A stretch of 64,000 nt of DNA from Rummeliibacillus pycnus_B (GCF_050459865.1 NZ_JBCMNM010000023.1:11178-75177), one strand, 5' to 3'. Counted from the first letter of the stretch, positions 8,277 through 16,560 are shown. Numbers and translations are program-made. Notes: generated from the sequence alone by a model not told the origin.

Positions 8277-9425
8277 ATGGGTGCTTATTCACAACCGATT
8301 ATTATTGCGATTTATACATTTATACTGTTAGCATTTGTAATTTGGATTCCATGGCTTATTTATACATATCGCAAATATGGATTTATGCCATTATCAACGA
8401 CGATAATATCGTTTTCATTTATTTTTTACTTTTTGTCCGCTCTATTTTTAGTGTTATTACCTTTACCAACTATTCGAGATACTTGTTCAATGCAAGAACC
8501 TGGAACACAACATTATTCATTAGTACCATTCCAGTTTGTAATTGATATGTTTAAAAATAGCGGAATTATGTGGTCACAACCCGGAACTTATATAAATTTA
8601 TTTAAACAGTCGGCATTCTACCAAGCATTTTTTAATTTTATGTTATTAATGCCTTTTGGTGTTTACTTGCGTTATTTCTTACAACAAAAGAAAAAATGGC
8701 CTATGGCACTAGGACTTACATTTTTATTGACATTATTTTATGAATTAACACAAGTAACTGGGATATATGGGCTTTACAACTGTGCCTACCGAATTTTTGA
8801 TGTTGATGATTTAATGTTAAATACATTGGGTGGGATTGTCGGATTCTTTATTGCACCAGCAGTATTAGCACTATTCCCATCTAAAGACAAAATCCATGAA
8901 AAGGCAGATCTTTTATTAAAACTAGATGAAGTAAAACCGATGTCTGTATTACTATCAGTTGTTATTGATTTATTTATTTCTGATACGGTGACTCAAATTA
9001 TTCTACATGTTACGAGCACAAATGAAGTAAATGAATTTCTAATACGATCTATTTCTCTATTTGTCTTTTTCTTTGTGATTCCAATACTTTGGAATGGTCG
9101 AACAGTTGGAACATTTATCATGCGTTTCCGCTACGATAGTAAAGAAAGTCGTAGTTCTACAGTGAATCGCCTATTTAAGCGTTTTGCTGCAATTTATGTA
9201 ACATTTTTTATTACCTTCGTGATAATGGTTTTAAATCAATCTCAAATCTCTATGGAATCGCCTTATTATCATGTTTCGGTTTTCCTCCAAATTGGAACAA
9301 TGGTTCTAAACTTTATCTTAACGGTTGTACTGTTTATCCATATTATGCTCGTTGTATTTGGAAAAGGTAAACGTAGATTCTATTTCGATGAAGCTTCTGA
9401 TTTATATACCACAAGAAAAGGTTGA
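8277..9425 (+). CDS. VanZ-RDD fusion membrane protein
   Basis: From the ATG at 8277 the product is 382 residues. AAAAGGAG at 8258-8265 gives 11-base spacing to this ATG. The ATG at 8268 is only 2 bases from the site, and the frame runs up to 8184 without a site. The N-terminal half is a VanZ-like domain with four to five helices and the conserved NFMLLMPFGVYLR and RIFDVDDLMLNTLGGIVGFF segments. The C-terminal half is an RDD domain with three helices and WNGRTVGTFIMRFR. VanZ-like proteins affect glycopeptide sensitivity in some hosts, and RDD proteins may transport ions. The function of the fusion is not established. Confidence 0.85.
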   Translation: MGAYSQPIIIAIYTFILLAFVIWIPWLIYTYRKYGFMPLSTTIISFSFIFYFLSALFLVLLPLPTIRDTCSMQEPGTQHYSLVPFQFVIDMFKNSGIMWSQPGTYINLFKQSAFYQAFFNFMLLMPFGVYLRYFLQQKKKWPMALGLTFLLTLFYELTQVTGIYGLYNCAYRIFDVDDLMLNTLGGIVGFFIAPAVLALFPSKDKIHEKADLLLKLDEVKPMSVLLSVVIDLFISDTVTQIILHVTSTNEVNEFLIRSISLFVFFFVIPILWNGRTVGTFIMRFRYDSKESRSSTVNRLFKRFAAIYVTFFITFVIMVLNQSQISMESPYYHVSVFLQIGTMVLNFILTVVLFIHIMLVVFGKGKRRFYFDEASDLYTTRKG

Positions 9426-9594
9426 TATGTAGGGTTAAATAGGCAAATAAAATTCATGTGTATGAAATCAACATAGATAGCTATACAAGATTTCAAATAT
9501 GAAATGATCCATATAACTAAAAATTTACAAAAATTGTATTTTAAGTTAACAGATGCTACTATAAGTGTAGTTCTCTTTACAAGGAGGAATCTAA

Positions 9595-9672
9595 ATGGTC
9601 GCATTATTTTCTAATGCATGCTCTAAAGCACGAAACTTCATGGTCAAAGAAATCTCCATCGAAGTTTCATAA
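9595..9672 (+). CDS. Putative 25-residue leader peptide upstream of the FusB-type gene
   Basis: A short frame (MVALFSNACSKARNFMVKEI then SIEVS) starts with ATG 9595 behind a very strong AAGGAGGAA at 9581-9589 and stops with TAA at 9672. It lies 103 bases upstream of the FusB-type gene. Its 3' half coincides with one arm of a strong hairpin, as in ribosome-stalling leaders of antibiotic resistance genes. Translation is inferred only from the ribosome binding site and context. Confidence 0.6.
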   Translation: MVALFSNACSKARNFMVKEISIEVS

Positions 9673-9757
9673 AATGTCTTAGGCAAAAAATGATTTATTT
9701 TTCCAAGACAAATTGGATCATTTCTTTAGGCCAGTCACCTTAGTTTTAAAGCCTAAA
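9632..9757 (+). promoter_or_regulatory. Candidate attenuator in the FusB-type gene leader
   Basis: Three stacked hairpins are visible. H1 pairs 9632-9643 (GAAACTTCATGG) with 9656-9668 (CCAT, one bulge, GAAGTTTC) and lies inside the leader frame. H2 pairs TGTCTT(A)GG at 9675-9683 with CCAAGACA at 9703-9710. H3 pairs TTTAGGC at 9725-9731 with GCCTAAA at 9751-9757, ending just before the ribosome binding site (TTGGAG, 9761-9766). TTAGGC also occurs at 9679-9684, so H2 and H3 partners can exchange. This is the layout of a drug-inducible translational or transcriptional attenuator. Confidence 0.55.
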
Positions 9758-9775
9758 TAATTGGAGTGATTTCAA

Positions 9776-10426
9776 ATGGAAAAACAAACAATTCAACCAT
9801 TCTTATCGGTAGCAAACTATCATTTAATCGAACAACAAATGAATAAAATCATAAATGCTCATCACACAACAAAGGATAAAAATGTGATTCTTGCCGTAAA
9901 AGGGCTTGTTGAAACAGAGTTATCAAAAAATTTAGAGCTTGATCCTAATCAATTAATAAAAATTGAGCAGCTATACAATATGACGGATTACACTCAAGGT
10001 GAATTATATTTAGAAAGCTTAAAACCCTATGTCATTCCTTTTAGAGAAGTGACAGTAAATAATCTAAAAAGTCTTTTCAAAAAAGAAAAGAAATTAAAAT
10101 TACCTAATCTAGAAAGTATAGATTATCAACATATCTGCTATTTAACTTGGGACGATGTTAGTACACATCGTAAGTATGTAGTGCTTGAACAACGAGGAAA
10201 GCTTAAAGCTATTAAAGGGAACATCGATACCAAAGTAATTAAAGGGATTTGTGCAGTTTGTAATCGCCATTCAGATGTTAGTCTGTTCACAACAAAGGTA
10301 AAAGGGCAAGTTACAGATACGTTTACAAAATACAGTAACTACATTTGTACGGATAGTAAAAATTGCAATAAAAACATCTCAGATTTGCAAAGATTAAATG
10401 ACTTTTTTGAACGTGTTACACATTAA
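9776..10426 (+). CDS. FusB/FusC-family elongation factor G-binding protein
   Basis: The product is 216 residues, matching the usual 213-215 of the family. The N-terminal helical bundle is followed by the conserved ending with VSTHRKYVVL and then a four-cysteine zinc-binding module: C159 and C162 (CAVC), C191 and C197 (ICTDSKNC). Family members bind EF-G and release it from ribosomes stalled by fusidic acid, giving resistance. Chromosomal relatives in Bacilli may act as ribosome-rescue factors. The start follows TTGGAG. A leader peptide with hairpins precedes it and a terminator follows it, so it is monocistronic. The degree of resistance cannot be told from sequence. Confidence 0.9.
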   Translation: MEKQTIQPFLSVANYHLIEQQMNKIINAHHTTKDKNVILAVKGLVETELSKNLELDPNQLIKIEQLYNMTDYTQGELYLESLKPYVIPFREVTVNNLKSLFKKEKKLKLPNLESIDYQHICYLTWDDVSTHRKYVVLEQRGKLKAIKGNIDTKVIKGICAVCNRHSDVSLFTTKVKGQVTDTFTKYSNYICTDSKNCNKNISDLQRLNDFFERVTH

Positions 10427-10433
10427 ATAAAAG

Positions 10434-10476
10434 GAAAGACCTCTCCAGTAAAAATCGAGAGGTCTTTTCTTTGTAT
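10434..10476 (+). terminator. Rho-independent terminator after the FusB-type gene
   Basis: AAAGACCTCTC pairs with GAGAGGTCTTT around an 11-base loop and is followed by TCTTTG. Confidence 0.85.
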
Positions 10477-10648
10477 ACAATCTTTTCTAAAGTTAAGTAC
10501 CTATAACTCAGTTTTTCTCACAAAAATTGCTTCGTTCTATTCTATATAAAACTTTAATAAATCTACACAAAATAGTGCGTCGAAATCATCCGGTAGAAAT
10601 AGCTTACTTTTTCGATTAAATCTTTATGTAAATACAAGAAATTACTCA

Positions 10649-10709
10649 TTGACAGTACACATCAATGTGATTAAAATAATAATGTATTTTGATATTGAAA
10701 TTCATTATC
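10649..10709 (+). promoter_or_regulatory. Sigma-A promoter with Fur box for the iron-import operon
   Basis: TTGACA at 10649-10654 and TAAAAT at 10672-10677 are 17 bases apart. A Fur-type dyad, GATATTGAAATTCATTATC, lies at 10691-10709 over the likely transcription start and fits the GATAATGATAATCATTATC consensus at most positions. The iron-transport genes downstream support Fur repression. Confidence 0.75.
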
Positions 10710-10750
10710 AATTAAGTTGGAGATTGTTATAATCTTCGAGGGAGAAACCT

Positions 10751-12208
10751 ATGAGAAAAAAATTACTATTTATTATATCTATCCTTTTATTAGTCATTGG
10801 AGTTGGAATACATAATCCTGCGTATGCTGCTGGAAATTCCAATGATGATATGAAAAAGGCTGAGAAATCTGTTGATAAAGCTCTTGAATTGGCTAAAAAA
10901 GGGGACCTCTCTGAAGCAGAGAAAACCTATAACGAATATGATAAAACTTGGCGAGAAATTGAAACTGGAATAAAAAATGATTCAGCAAAAGCTTATCAAG
11001 ATATTGAATCAAATATGGGACAAGTAGTCTATGCATTTACTCTTAAAAAACAAGATCAGGTAGTTCAGGCTTTAGAAGGTTTAAAGAATGTAAATGATAA
11101 ATTTGCAAGTGGTGGATATCCAAAAGAGAAAAGTTTTAAGAAAGAGGACATTTCTTTAGATGATTTTATTATTCTACTTCAACAAACAAAGAAGGAGATT
11201 AATAATCAAAATCAAAAGGAAGCTCTTGCGGACATGAAGAAAGCGAGCGATAGTTGGCTAAGTGTTGAGGGAGTAGTAGTTGCACAATCTGCATCTGTAT
11301 ATAGTGATACCGAACGAGATTTGGTTAAAATACAAGCAATATTGGCAGCTAATCCACCAAATTATAAACAAGCAAATGAAACAATAGAAAGTATGATCAA
11401 TTATCTTACACCATTAGCCGAAAAATCTAGTTACACCTATTGGGATGCTGCAATGATCCTTATTCGCGAAGGATTGGAAGCATTACTTGTCGTAATTGCT
11501 TTGATGTCTTTTGTAAAGAAATCAGGCGAAACAAGAGGAAAGAAATGGATTTGGAGTGGAGTTTTAAGTGGATTTGGAGTTAGTATTATTCTTGCACTAA
11601 TAGTCAAATTCGTGATATCTTCCGGAGCATTTGGTAATAATAATGCACTTATTGCTGGTTGGACAGGAGTATTTGCAGCGGTCATGTTATTGTATATGAG
11701 CTATTGGCTTCATAGCCAATCAAATATTGCTGATTGGAATCGATATATTCGTGAAAAAAGTCAAGCAGCATTATCTACCGGAAAGCTTGTCTCACTTGGC
11801 GTTTTAGCATTTCTAGCAGTATTCCGCGAAGGAACAGAGACTGTCTTATTTTATATTGGAATGGCAAGCCAAATTAAGCTTCAATCACTTCTATTTGGTT
11901 TTCTAATAGGAGCAGCTATCCTAGGAATCATAGCCTTTTTAATGATATATGTAGGCTTAAAGTTGCCGCTTCGACCATTCTTTATGGTATCAAGCCTAAT
12001 TGTATTTTATCTTTGCATTAAGTTTACTGGAATGGGCATTCATAGCCTACAATTAGCTGGATTAATTCCAACAACTAATGTTGAAAGTATTCCAAGCATT
12101 GAATTCTTTGCACTATACCCTTCATGGGAGAGTGCCATCCCACAATTAATTCTTGTTATTGTTGCTATTGCTATCATTCTAGTGAAAAAGTTTAAAAGTA
12201 ATAACTAG
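10751..12208 (+). CDS. efeU: FTR1-family iron permease (EfeU-like) with extracytoplasmic domain
   Basis: The product is 485 residues. A signal peptide (residues 1-27, ending AYAA) leads an extracytoplasmic helical region (about 30-225), followed by seven membrane helices. Both iron motifs of the FTR1/EfeU family are intact: REGLE at 239-243 and REGTE at 359-363. The protein should carry iron across the cytoplasmic membrane. The long N-terminal domain is typical of Bacillus EfeU. GAGGGAG precedes the start. A Fur box precedes the operon and a small lipoprotein gene follows. No EfeB peroxidase is present here. Confidence 0.9.
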   Translation: MRKKLLFIISILLLVIGVGIHNPAYAAGNSNDDMKKAEKSVDKALELAKKGDLSEAEKTYNEYDKTWREIETGIKNDSAKAYQDIESNMGQVVYAFTLKKQDQVVQALEGLKNVNDKFASGGYPKEKSFKKEDISLDDFIILLQQTKKEINNQNQKEALADMKKASDSWLSVEGVVVAQSASVYSDTERDLVKIQAILAANPPNYKQANETIESMINYLTPLAEKSSYTYWDAAMILIREGLEALLVVIALMSFVKKSGETRGKKWIWSGVLSGFGVSIILALIVKFVISSGAFGNNNALIAGWTGVFAAVMLLYMSYWLHSQSNIADWNRYIREKSQAALSTGKLVSLGVLAFLAVFREGTETVLFYIGMASQIKLQSLLFGFLIGAAILGIIAFLMIYVGLKLPLRPFFMVSSLIVFYLCIKFTGMGIHSLQLAGLIPTTNVESIPSIEFFALYPSWESAIPQLILVIVAIAIILVKKFKSNN

Positions 12209-12247
12209 TTACAATAAATAATACTCATTAAGAAAGAAGGAAAATAC

Positions 12248-12625
12248 ATGAAGAAAATAACATCAATGATTTTATCAATCGGTCTTGGAAGTGCATTAGT
12301 ATTAGCTGGTTGTGGTTCAAATAAGAGCAATGAAGTTTCTGATGGAGTTAATAAAATGCTTGATACAACTGAACAATTATCAAAAGCAATTGATAGCGGC
12401 GATCAAGCAAAAGTAAAAGAAGTTGGACCAAAATTAGAAGATCAATGGAAAGTTTTTGAAGATGAAGTGAAAAAAGATAATAAAGATCTTTATGGAAAAG
12501 TTGAAAAATACCTAGATCCAACAATTGCAGGTTCAGAAGCACCTACTTTAGACAAAAAAGCTTTGGGTACATTAAATGATCAACTGACTGAAGCATTGAA
12601 AGAATTAGCTGATAAAACGAAATAA
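12248..12625 (+). CDS. Small lipoprotein of the iron-import operon
   Basis: The product is 125 residues with a lipoprotein signal: LVLAGCGS places the lipid-carrying cysteine at about residue 22. The mature part is two to three charged helices. Its segment KAIDSGDQAKVKEVGPKLED and the following WKVFEDEV.KDNKDLYGKVE resemble the helical extracytoplasmic domain of the preceding permease (around residues 48-90 there: KGDLSEAEKTYNEYDKTWRE). I infer a free-standing homologue of that domain, tethered to the outer face of the membrane and helping iron capture. It is 39 bases from the permease gene and followed by a terminator. Confidence 0.8.
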   Translation: MKKITSMILSIGLGSALVLAGCGSNKSNEVSDGVNKMLDTTEQLSKAIDSGDQAKVKEVGPKLEDQWKVFEDEVKKDNKDLYGKVEKYLDPTIAGSEAPTLDKKALGTLNDQLTEALKELADKTK

Positions 12626-12663
12626 CTAGATTTATTGTTTTGCTCAAAGTTTAGCGAAAATAA

Positions 12664-12722
12664 AAAAATGGAGCTGCTCGAATGGTTAGTATAATCTAAC
12701 TTTTTCGGACAGCTCCATTTGT
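12664..12722. terminator. Bidirectional terminator between the iron operon and the gln operon
   Basis: AAAATGGAGCTG pairs with CAGCTCCATTT, with an inner GGTTAG/CTAAC helix. A and T runs lie on both sides of the convergent genes. Confidence 0.8.
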
Positions 12723-12739
12723 ATTTTTAAAGATTCAAA

Positions 12740-13390
12740 CTAAGATACCTTTAACTCTAATCTTCTTGCCACAATGGATAGAGCATAATTGACAACCCAA
12801 TACATTAAGGCTGCTAATATGAAAATGGGAATGATAAAGTTGACATTTTGGGCATTAATCACTTGTGCATTGTGCATTAACTCTGGAAGGGCGATAACGA
12901 CTGCAAGCGATGTATCCTTTAAAAGAGAAATAAATTGGCTGACAATAGGTGGTACCATTCTTCGTAAGGCTTGTGGCAAAATGATATGCCATAGTGTTTG
13001 AATATAAGTTAAACCTGAAGAACGACCTGCTTCAATTTGTCCTTTATCAATTGAGTTTAAACCACTACGAATAACTTCCGAAATCATAGCCGATTCGAAT
13101 ATTGTCAATGCTACAATAGCAGCCATTTCAATACTCATCTCAATCCCTATTTCTGGCAATGCGAAGAAAGTGAAGAAGATGATTAAGAGTAAAGGTAAGT
13201 TTCGTATAACCTCAACGATGATAGCAAGTATTTGAGAAACTACGGGTAGTTTGGTATAACGAATAACACCAACAAATGCCGCAATTATAAAACTGGCGAT
13301 AATTGAAATAACAGCTATTTTTAAAGTGACAAGAAACCCGTCTAGCAGAAATTTTAGATTATCTGGAGTATAAGCACCAGCAAAATCCAT
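12740..13390 (-). CDS. glnP: Glutamine ABC importer, permease
   Basis: The product is 216 residues with five to six membrane helices and the EAA-type loop EAGRSSGLTYIQTLWHIILP, which contacts the ATPase. It is the last gene of a minus-strand operon in the order ATPase, binding protein, permease, permease, which matches B. subtilis glnQHMP. Both permeases are of the HisMQ type and should form a heterodimer. The start has AAAGGAGGG upstream. The gene symbol rests on gene order and on the close match of the binding protein to GlnH. Confidence 0.85.
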   Translation of the reverse strand: MDFAGAYTPDNLKFLLDGFLVTLKIAVISIIASFIIAAFVGVIRYTKLPVVSQILAIIVEVIRNLPLLLIIFFTFFALPEIGIEMSIEMAAIVALTIFESAMISEVIRSGLNSIDKGQIEAGRSSGLTYIQTLWHIILPQALRRMVPPIVSQFISLLKDTSLAVVIALPELMHNAQVINAQNVNFIIPIFILAALMYWVVNYALSIVARRLELKVS

Positions 13391-13404
13391 AGAATCGCCC
13401 TCCT

Positions 13405-14061
13405 TTAATTACTCTTTGCAAGGCGTTTTTCTAAATAGTTAACGCCAGTGCTAAGAGGTATAGTTATAACTAAATAAAATAATGCAACGAAGATATAAAC
13501 ATCAAAAGTAACGAAAGTTCGGGTAGAGATTAAATCTGCTTGATACATCAAATCCCCAGCAGCCAAAATAGTTAAAATAGATGAGTTTTTAACAAGGTTA
13601 ATAAATTGGTTACCGAGTGGAGGAATGACAATTTTAATCGCTTGTGGTAAAACGACAAGGCGCATCGTTTGAATATAAGTTAAGCCTGAGGATCTAGCTG
13701 CCTCTGTTTGTCCTTTAGGTACAGATAAAATACCAGCTCGAACAGCTTCTGCGATGAAAGCAGATGTATAAATAATGAGTGCTAATGTCCCGGCTTGAAA
13801 GCCATCTAATTGTATTCCGATTGTTGGTAGAGCTGTAAACAAGAAAAACGCAATAATCAATAATGGGATATTACGGAAAAACTCAACATAGATCGTTCCA
13901 ATCCAATTTAAGAGTTTTAATGGTGCAATACGAAAAACAGCTAAGATCGTTCCGAATACAAAACTTCCCACAAGGCCAAATAAACTTATGTAAATGGTAT
14001 TTAAAAAGCCTTCTATGTACATATCCCAGTTTTCAGTCAAAATTGAAAAGTCGAGCATCAT
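13405..14061 (-). CDS. glnM: Glutamine ABC importer, permease
   Basis: The product is 218 residues, a HisMQ-type polar amino acid permease with the EAA loop EAARSSGLTYIQTMRLVVLP. It shares the GLTYIQT core with its partner GlnP, so the two are paralogues. AAGGAG lies 7 bases before the tandem ATG-ATG start. A large hairpin separates it from the binding-protein gene, whereas it is only 14 bases from glnP. That suggests separate control of binding-protein and permease levels. Confidence 0.85.
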   Translation of the reverse strand: MMLDFSILTENWDMYIEGFLNTIYISLFGLVGSFVFGTILAVFRIAPLKLLNWIGTIYVEFFRNIPLLIIAFFLFTALPTIGIQLDGFQAGTLALIIYTSAFIAEAVRAGILSVPKGQTEAARSSGLTYIQTMRLVVLPQAIKIVIPPLGNQFINLVKNSSILTILAAGDLMYQADLISTRTFVTFDVYIFVALFYLVITIPLSTGVNYLEKRLAKSN

Positions 14062-14113
14062 TGATTCACTCCTTACAATGAGTGGGTTAAAATTCTAAAA
14101 AGTAATTTCAAGA

Positions 14114-14175
14114 AAGAACGGGCAGTAATAACCTAATATCTAATTTCATCCATTAGAATAGGTGACTGCCCGTTA
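14114..14175 (-). terminator. Intercistronic hairpin between glnH and glnM
   Basis: ACGGGCAGT (14118-14126) pairs with ACTGCCCGT (14165-14173), and an inner helix pairs CCTAATATCTAAT with ATTAGAATAGG. Read on the minus strand it is followed by TCTTTCTT. A partial terminator or stability stem of this sort often gives more binding protein than permease. Confidence 0.7.
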
Positions 14176-14246
14176 AAGTCTAAATGGTTAGATTATGATT
14201 CTGTAAAAAATACATTTAACAAGTAGAACTTTATGAATAAAAATGA

Positions 14247-15077
14247 TTAGTTACTTGTTTTAATCCATTTTTTATAAATTTCATCGTATTTTCCATTGTC
14301 TTTCATTTCTTTTAATGCATCATTAATAGCTTTAACTAATTCTGGGCTGTCTTTTTTCGCAGCGATACCGTATGGTTCATCTGTGAAAATATCTCCTACT
14401 ACCTGGTAACTAGGGTCTTCGTCAACCATACCGTAAAGGATCGCATTATCTGTTGTTAAAGTATCCCCTTGGCCTGCTTTCAAAGCAGTAAATGCTTCCG
14501 CATAGTTTTCAAATTCTAAAACAGTTGCATCTGGCGCTTTTTCACGAATGTTAATTGCAGAAGTAGAGCCTTTTACAGCAAGTACTTTTGTGCCTTTTTT
14601 AATATTATCTATACTTTTAATTGGGCTTCCTTTTTTTACGAGTAATGCTTGACCAGCTTCGAAATATACATCAGAGAAGTCTACTTCTTTTTTACGTTCC
14701 TCAGTGATAGTCATTGTTGCAACAATTGCATCAATATCACCTTTTTGAAGCATAGGAATACGAGTTTTTGAAGTTACTTCTTTAAATTCAGCTTTTGATT
14801 CATCACCTAAAATAATTTTTGTGATTTCTTTTGCAATATCAATATCAAAACCTTCAATATTGCCAGTTTTAGGATCTTTTAGACCGAAAAGTCGAGTATC
14901 ATTTTTTACCCCAAATACAATTTTGTCTTTCTCTTTAATCGCTTCTAGAGAATTTTTACCTGAATTTGAACCACTTGAAGAATTAGATCCATCCTTCGAT
15001 CCACAAGCAGCTAGCATTAGTACAGAAAGCATTGCTAAAAGTAAAACTGTAAATAAACCCTTTTTCTTTTTGAACAT
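14247..15077 (-). CDS. glnH: Glutamine ABC importer, substrate-binding lipoprotein
   Basis: The product is 276 residues with a lipoprotein signal (LMLAACGSK; lipid-bearing Cys about residue 25) and a Ser/Gly-rich linker. The SBP3 fold begins at KDKIVFGVKNDTRLFGLKDP. The segments GFDIDIAKEI, TSKTRIPMLQKGDIDAI and MTITEERKKEVDFSDVYFEA are nearly as in B. subtilis GlnH. It captures glutamine outside the membrane. The start is ATG 15077 behind AAGGGGG; a TTG one codon upstream is less likely. It is followed on the minus strand by the attenuating hairpin. Confidence 0.9.
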   Translation of the reverse strand: MFKKKKGLFTVLLLAMLSVLMLAACGSKDGSNSSSGSNSGKNSLEAIKEKDKIVFGVKNDTRLFGLKDPKTGNIEGFDIDIAKEITKIILGDESKAEFKEVTSKTRIPMLQKGDIDAIVATMTITEERKKEVDFSDVYFEAGQALLVKKGSPIKSIDNIKKGTKVLAVKGSTSAINIREKAPDATVLEFENYAEAFTALKAGQGDTLTTDNAILYGMVDEDPSYQVVGDIFTDEPYGIAAKKDSPELVKAINDALKEMKDNGKYDEIYKKWIKTSN

Positions 15078-15101
15078 CAATTTTTCCCCCTTATTTTACA
15101 A

Positions 15102-15830
15102 TTAATGATTTAAAATCCGACTTAGGAATAACTTAGCACGTTCTTCCTTCGGTTCTTTATAAAACTCAGCCGGATCTGCATCCTCAAGTATTTGGCCTTT
15201 GTCGACGAAAATAATTCGATCGGCCACTTCCTTCGCAAATCCCATTTCGTGTGTGACAACAACCATCGTCATACCTTCTTTAGCTAAATGTTTCATAACA
15301 TCTAATACTTCCCCAATCATTTCAGGGTCAAGTGCTGATGTTGGTTCATCAAAAAGCATGATTTCAGGATGCATGGCTAGTCCCCTTGCAATAGCAACAC
15401 GTTGTTGTTGCCCGCCAGAAAGTTGGGATGGATAAGCATCTGCTTTATCTGGAATACCTACTTTCTCCAAATAGGCTAATGCTGTCTTTTTTGCTTCTTC
15501 TTTTGTTTGGCTAAGTGCCTTCACAGGTGCTAACATAATATTTTCCAATACAGTTTTATGTGGATAAAGATAAAAGTGTTGAAATACCATTCCGATTTTT
15601 CGTCGAAGTTTGTTAATATCTGTTTTTTTATTATTTAATTCGATACCATTAATCGTTAATGACCCATTAGAGATGGTTTCTAAACGATTCATGCAACGAA
15701 GAAGCGTACTTTTACCAGAACCTGATGGCCCAATGATGACAACAACCTCACCTTTTTTTATAGTGAGATTAATATCTTTTAAAACCTGGAAATCCCCATA
15801 ATACTTATTCACATTTTTAAACTCAATCAT
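15102..15830 (-). CDS. glnQ: Glutamine ABC importer, ATPase
   Basis: The product is 242 residues with a complete nucleotide-binding domain: Walker A GPSGSGKST, Q-loop VFQHFYLYPHKT, signature LSGGQQQRVAIARGL, Walker B IMLFDEPTSALD and switch His in VVVTHEMGF. It is the first gene of the minus-strand operon and energises the GlnM/GlnP pair. A promoter with a cre-like site lies just upstream. Confidence 0.92.
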   Translation of the reverse strand: MIEFKNVNKYYGDFQVLKDINLTIKKGEVVVIIGPSGSGKSTLLRCMNRLETISNGSLTINGIELNNKKTDINKLRRKIGMVFQHFYLYPHKTVLENIMLAPVKALSQTKEEAKKTALAYLEKVGIPDKADAYPSQLSGGQQQRVAIARGLAMHPEIMLFDEPTSALDPEMIGEVLDVMKHLAKEGMTMVVVTHEMGFAKEVADRIIFVDKGQILEDADPAEFYKEPKEERAKLFLSRILNH

Positions 15831-15893
15831 TGTGAAGCCCCCTAAGTAAACAAAGACGGAATATGCCGAAATTTGTTGGTAATTTATTAAAGC

Positions 15894-15938
15894 ATTATAA
15901 AATCCAATCCACTTTTTACAATTAATGCGCTTTCATTA
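15894..15938 (-). promoter_or_regulatory. glnQ promoter with cre-like site
   Basis: Read on the minus strand, TTGTAA (15916-15921) and TATAAT (15894-15899) are 16 bases apart. Just upstream of the -35 box, TGAAAGCGCATTAA (within 15922-15938) resembles the CcpA-binding cre consensus with one or two mismatches. This suggests carbon-catabolite input on glutamine uptake; it is an inference. Confidence 0.55.
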
Positions 15939-16283
15939 GCATATCTTATTGTATATTTGCCGTGCAAGTAAAATATATAAAAATATTTAAAAGTTTCTGA
16001 TATTTTATTTTTAAGAAAAATATAACAAAAATAGATAAGCTGAAAAATTAAGATATTTATATAGTTTTTCTATGTTTTTGCGAGAGTATGAAACTTTAAA
16101 GTAAATATTCTATTAAACATGTGTTTTATATCACAAGGTGATCTTAAAACAATTTATTCGTTGTTATAGTTTATTAGAGGTTATTGAGTGAATAAATACT
16201 CTGTTATTTGAATAAAAAATTTGGAAATTAACTAATAAAATAAAGTGGAAATTTTAGAGCAGAAAAGTTATTGATTTACTATC

Positions 16284-16415
16284 TGTGTATAACTTTTTTA
16301 TATTATTGTGGATAACATAAAATGAAAAAATTTTTTATACACATTGAACAAAAAACTTATGCACATATTGTTCATAACAAGTGCTTAAAAATGAGTTAAT
16401 CACTCTTTATCCACA
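16284..16415. other. DnaA-box cluster
   Basis: Five perfect matches to TTATNCACA lie within 132 bases: TTATACACA at 16284-16292 (minus), TTATCCACA at 16307-16315 (minus), TTATACACA at 16335-16343 (plus), TTATGCACA at 16357-16365 (plus) and TTATCCACA at 16407-16415 (plus). A one-mismatch site, TTATGAACA, is at 16369-16377 (minus). The cluster sits in a 730-base gene-free stretch (15831-16560) that is otherwise very AT-rich. No dnaA, dnaN or rpmH is nearby, so it is more likely a DnaA-titrating or regulatory cluster than oriC. Confidence 0.75.
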
Positions 16416-16560
16416 ATCATATTGTCACTTGTGTGCAGTGAAAAAACTTTGACTGTGAATATTCGTAATTAGAAATGAAAAAAATAAAGAAATCGTATCC
16501 TTGAATCTTTTTTTGAGGTTTTACGTATATAGAGGCAAAGAAAATTAGGAGGAATATCAA

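Noticed and set aside
9776..10426. Recently acquired, plasmid-borne resistance gene
   Set aside because: No insertion sequence, plasmid gene or base-composition break lies around the FusB-type gene, so a resident chromosomal locus is more likely.
16280..16420. oriC
   Set aside because: The DnaA boxes are dense, but dnaA, dnaN, recF, rpmH and gyrase genes are all absent from the surroundings, so a secondary cluster is more likely.
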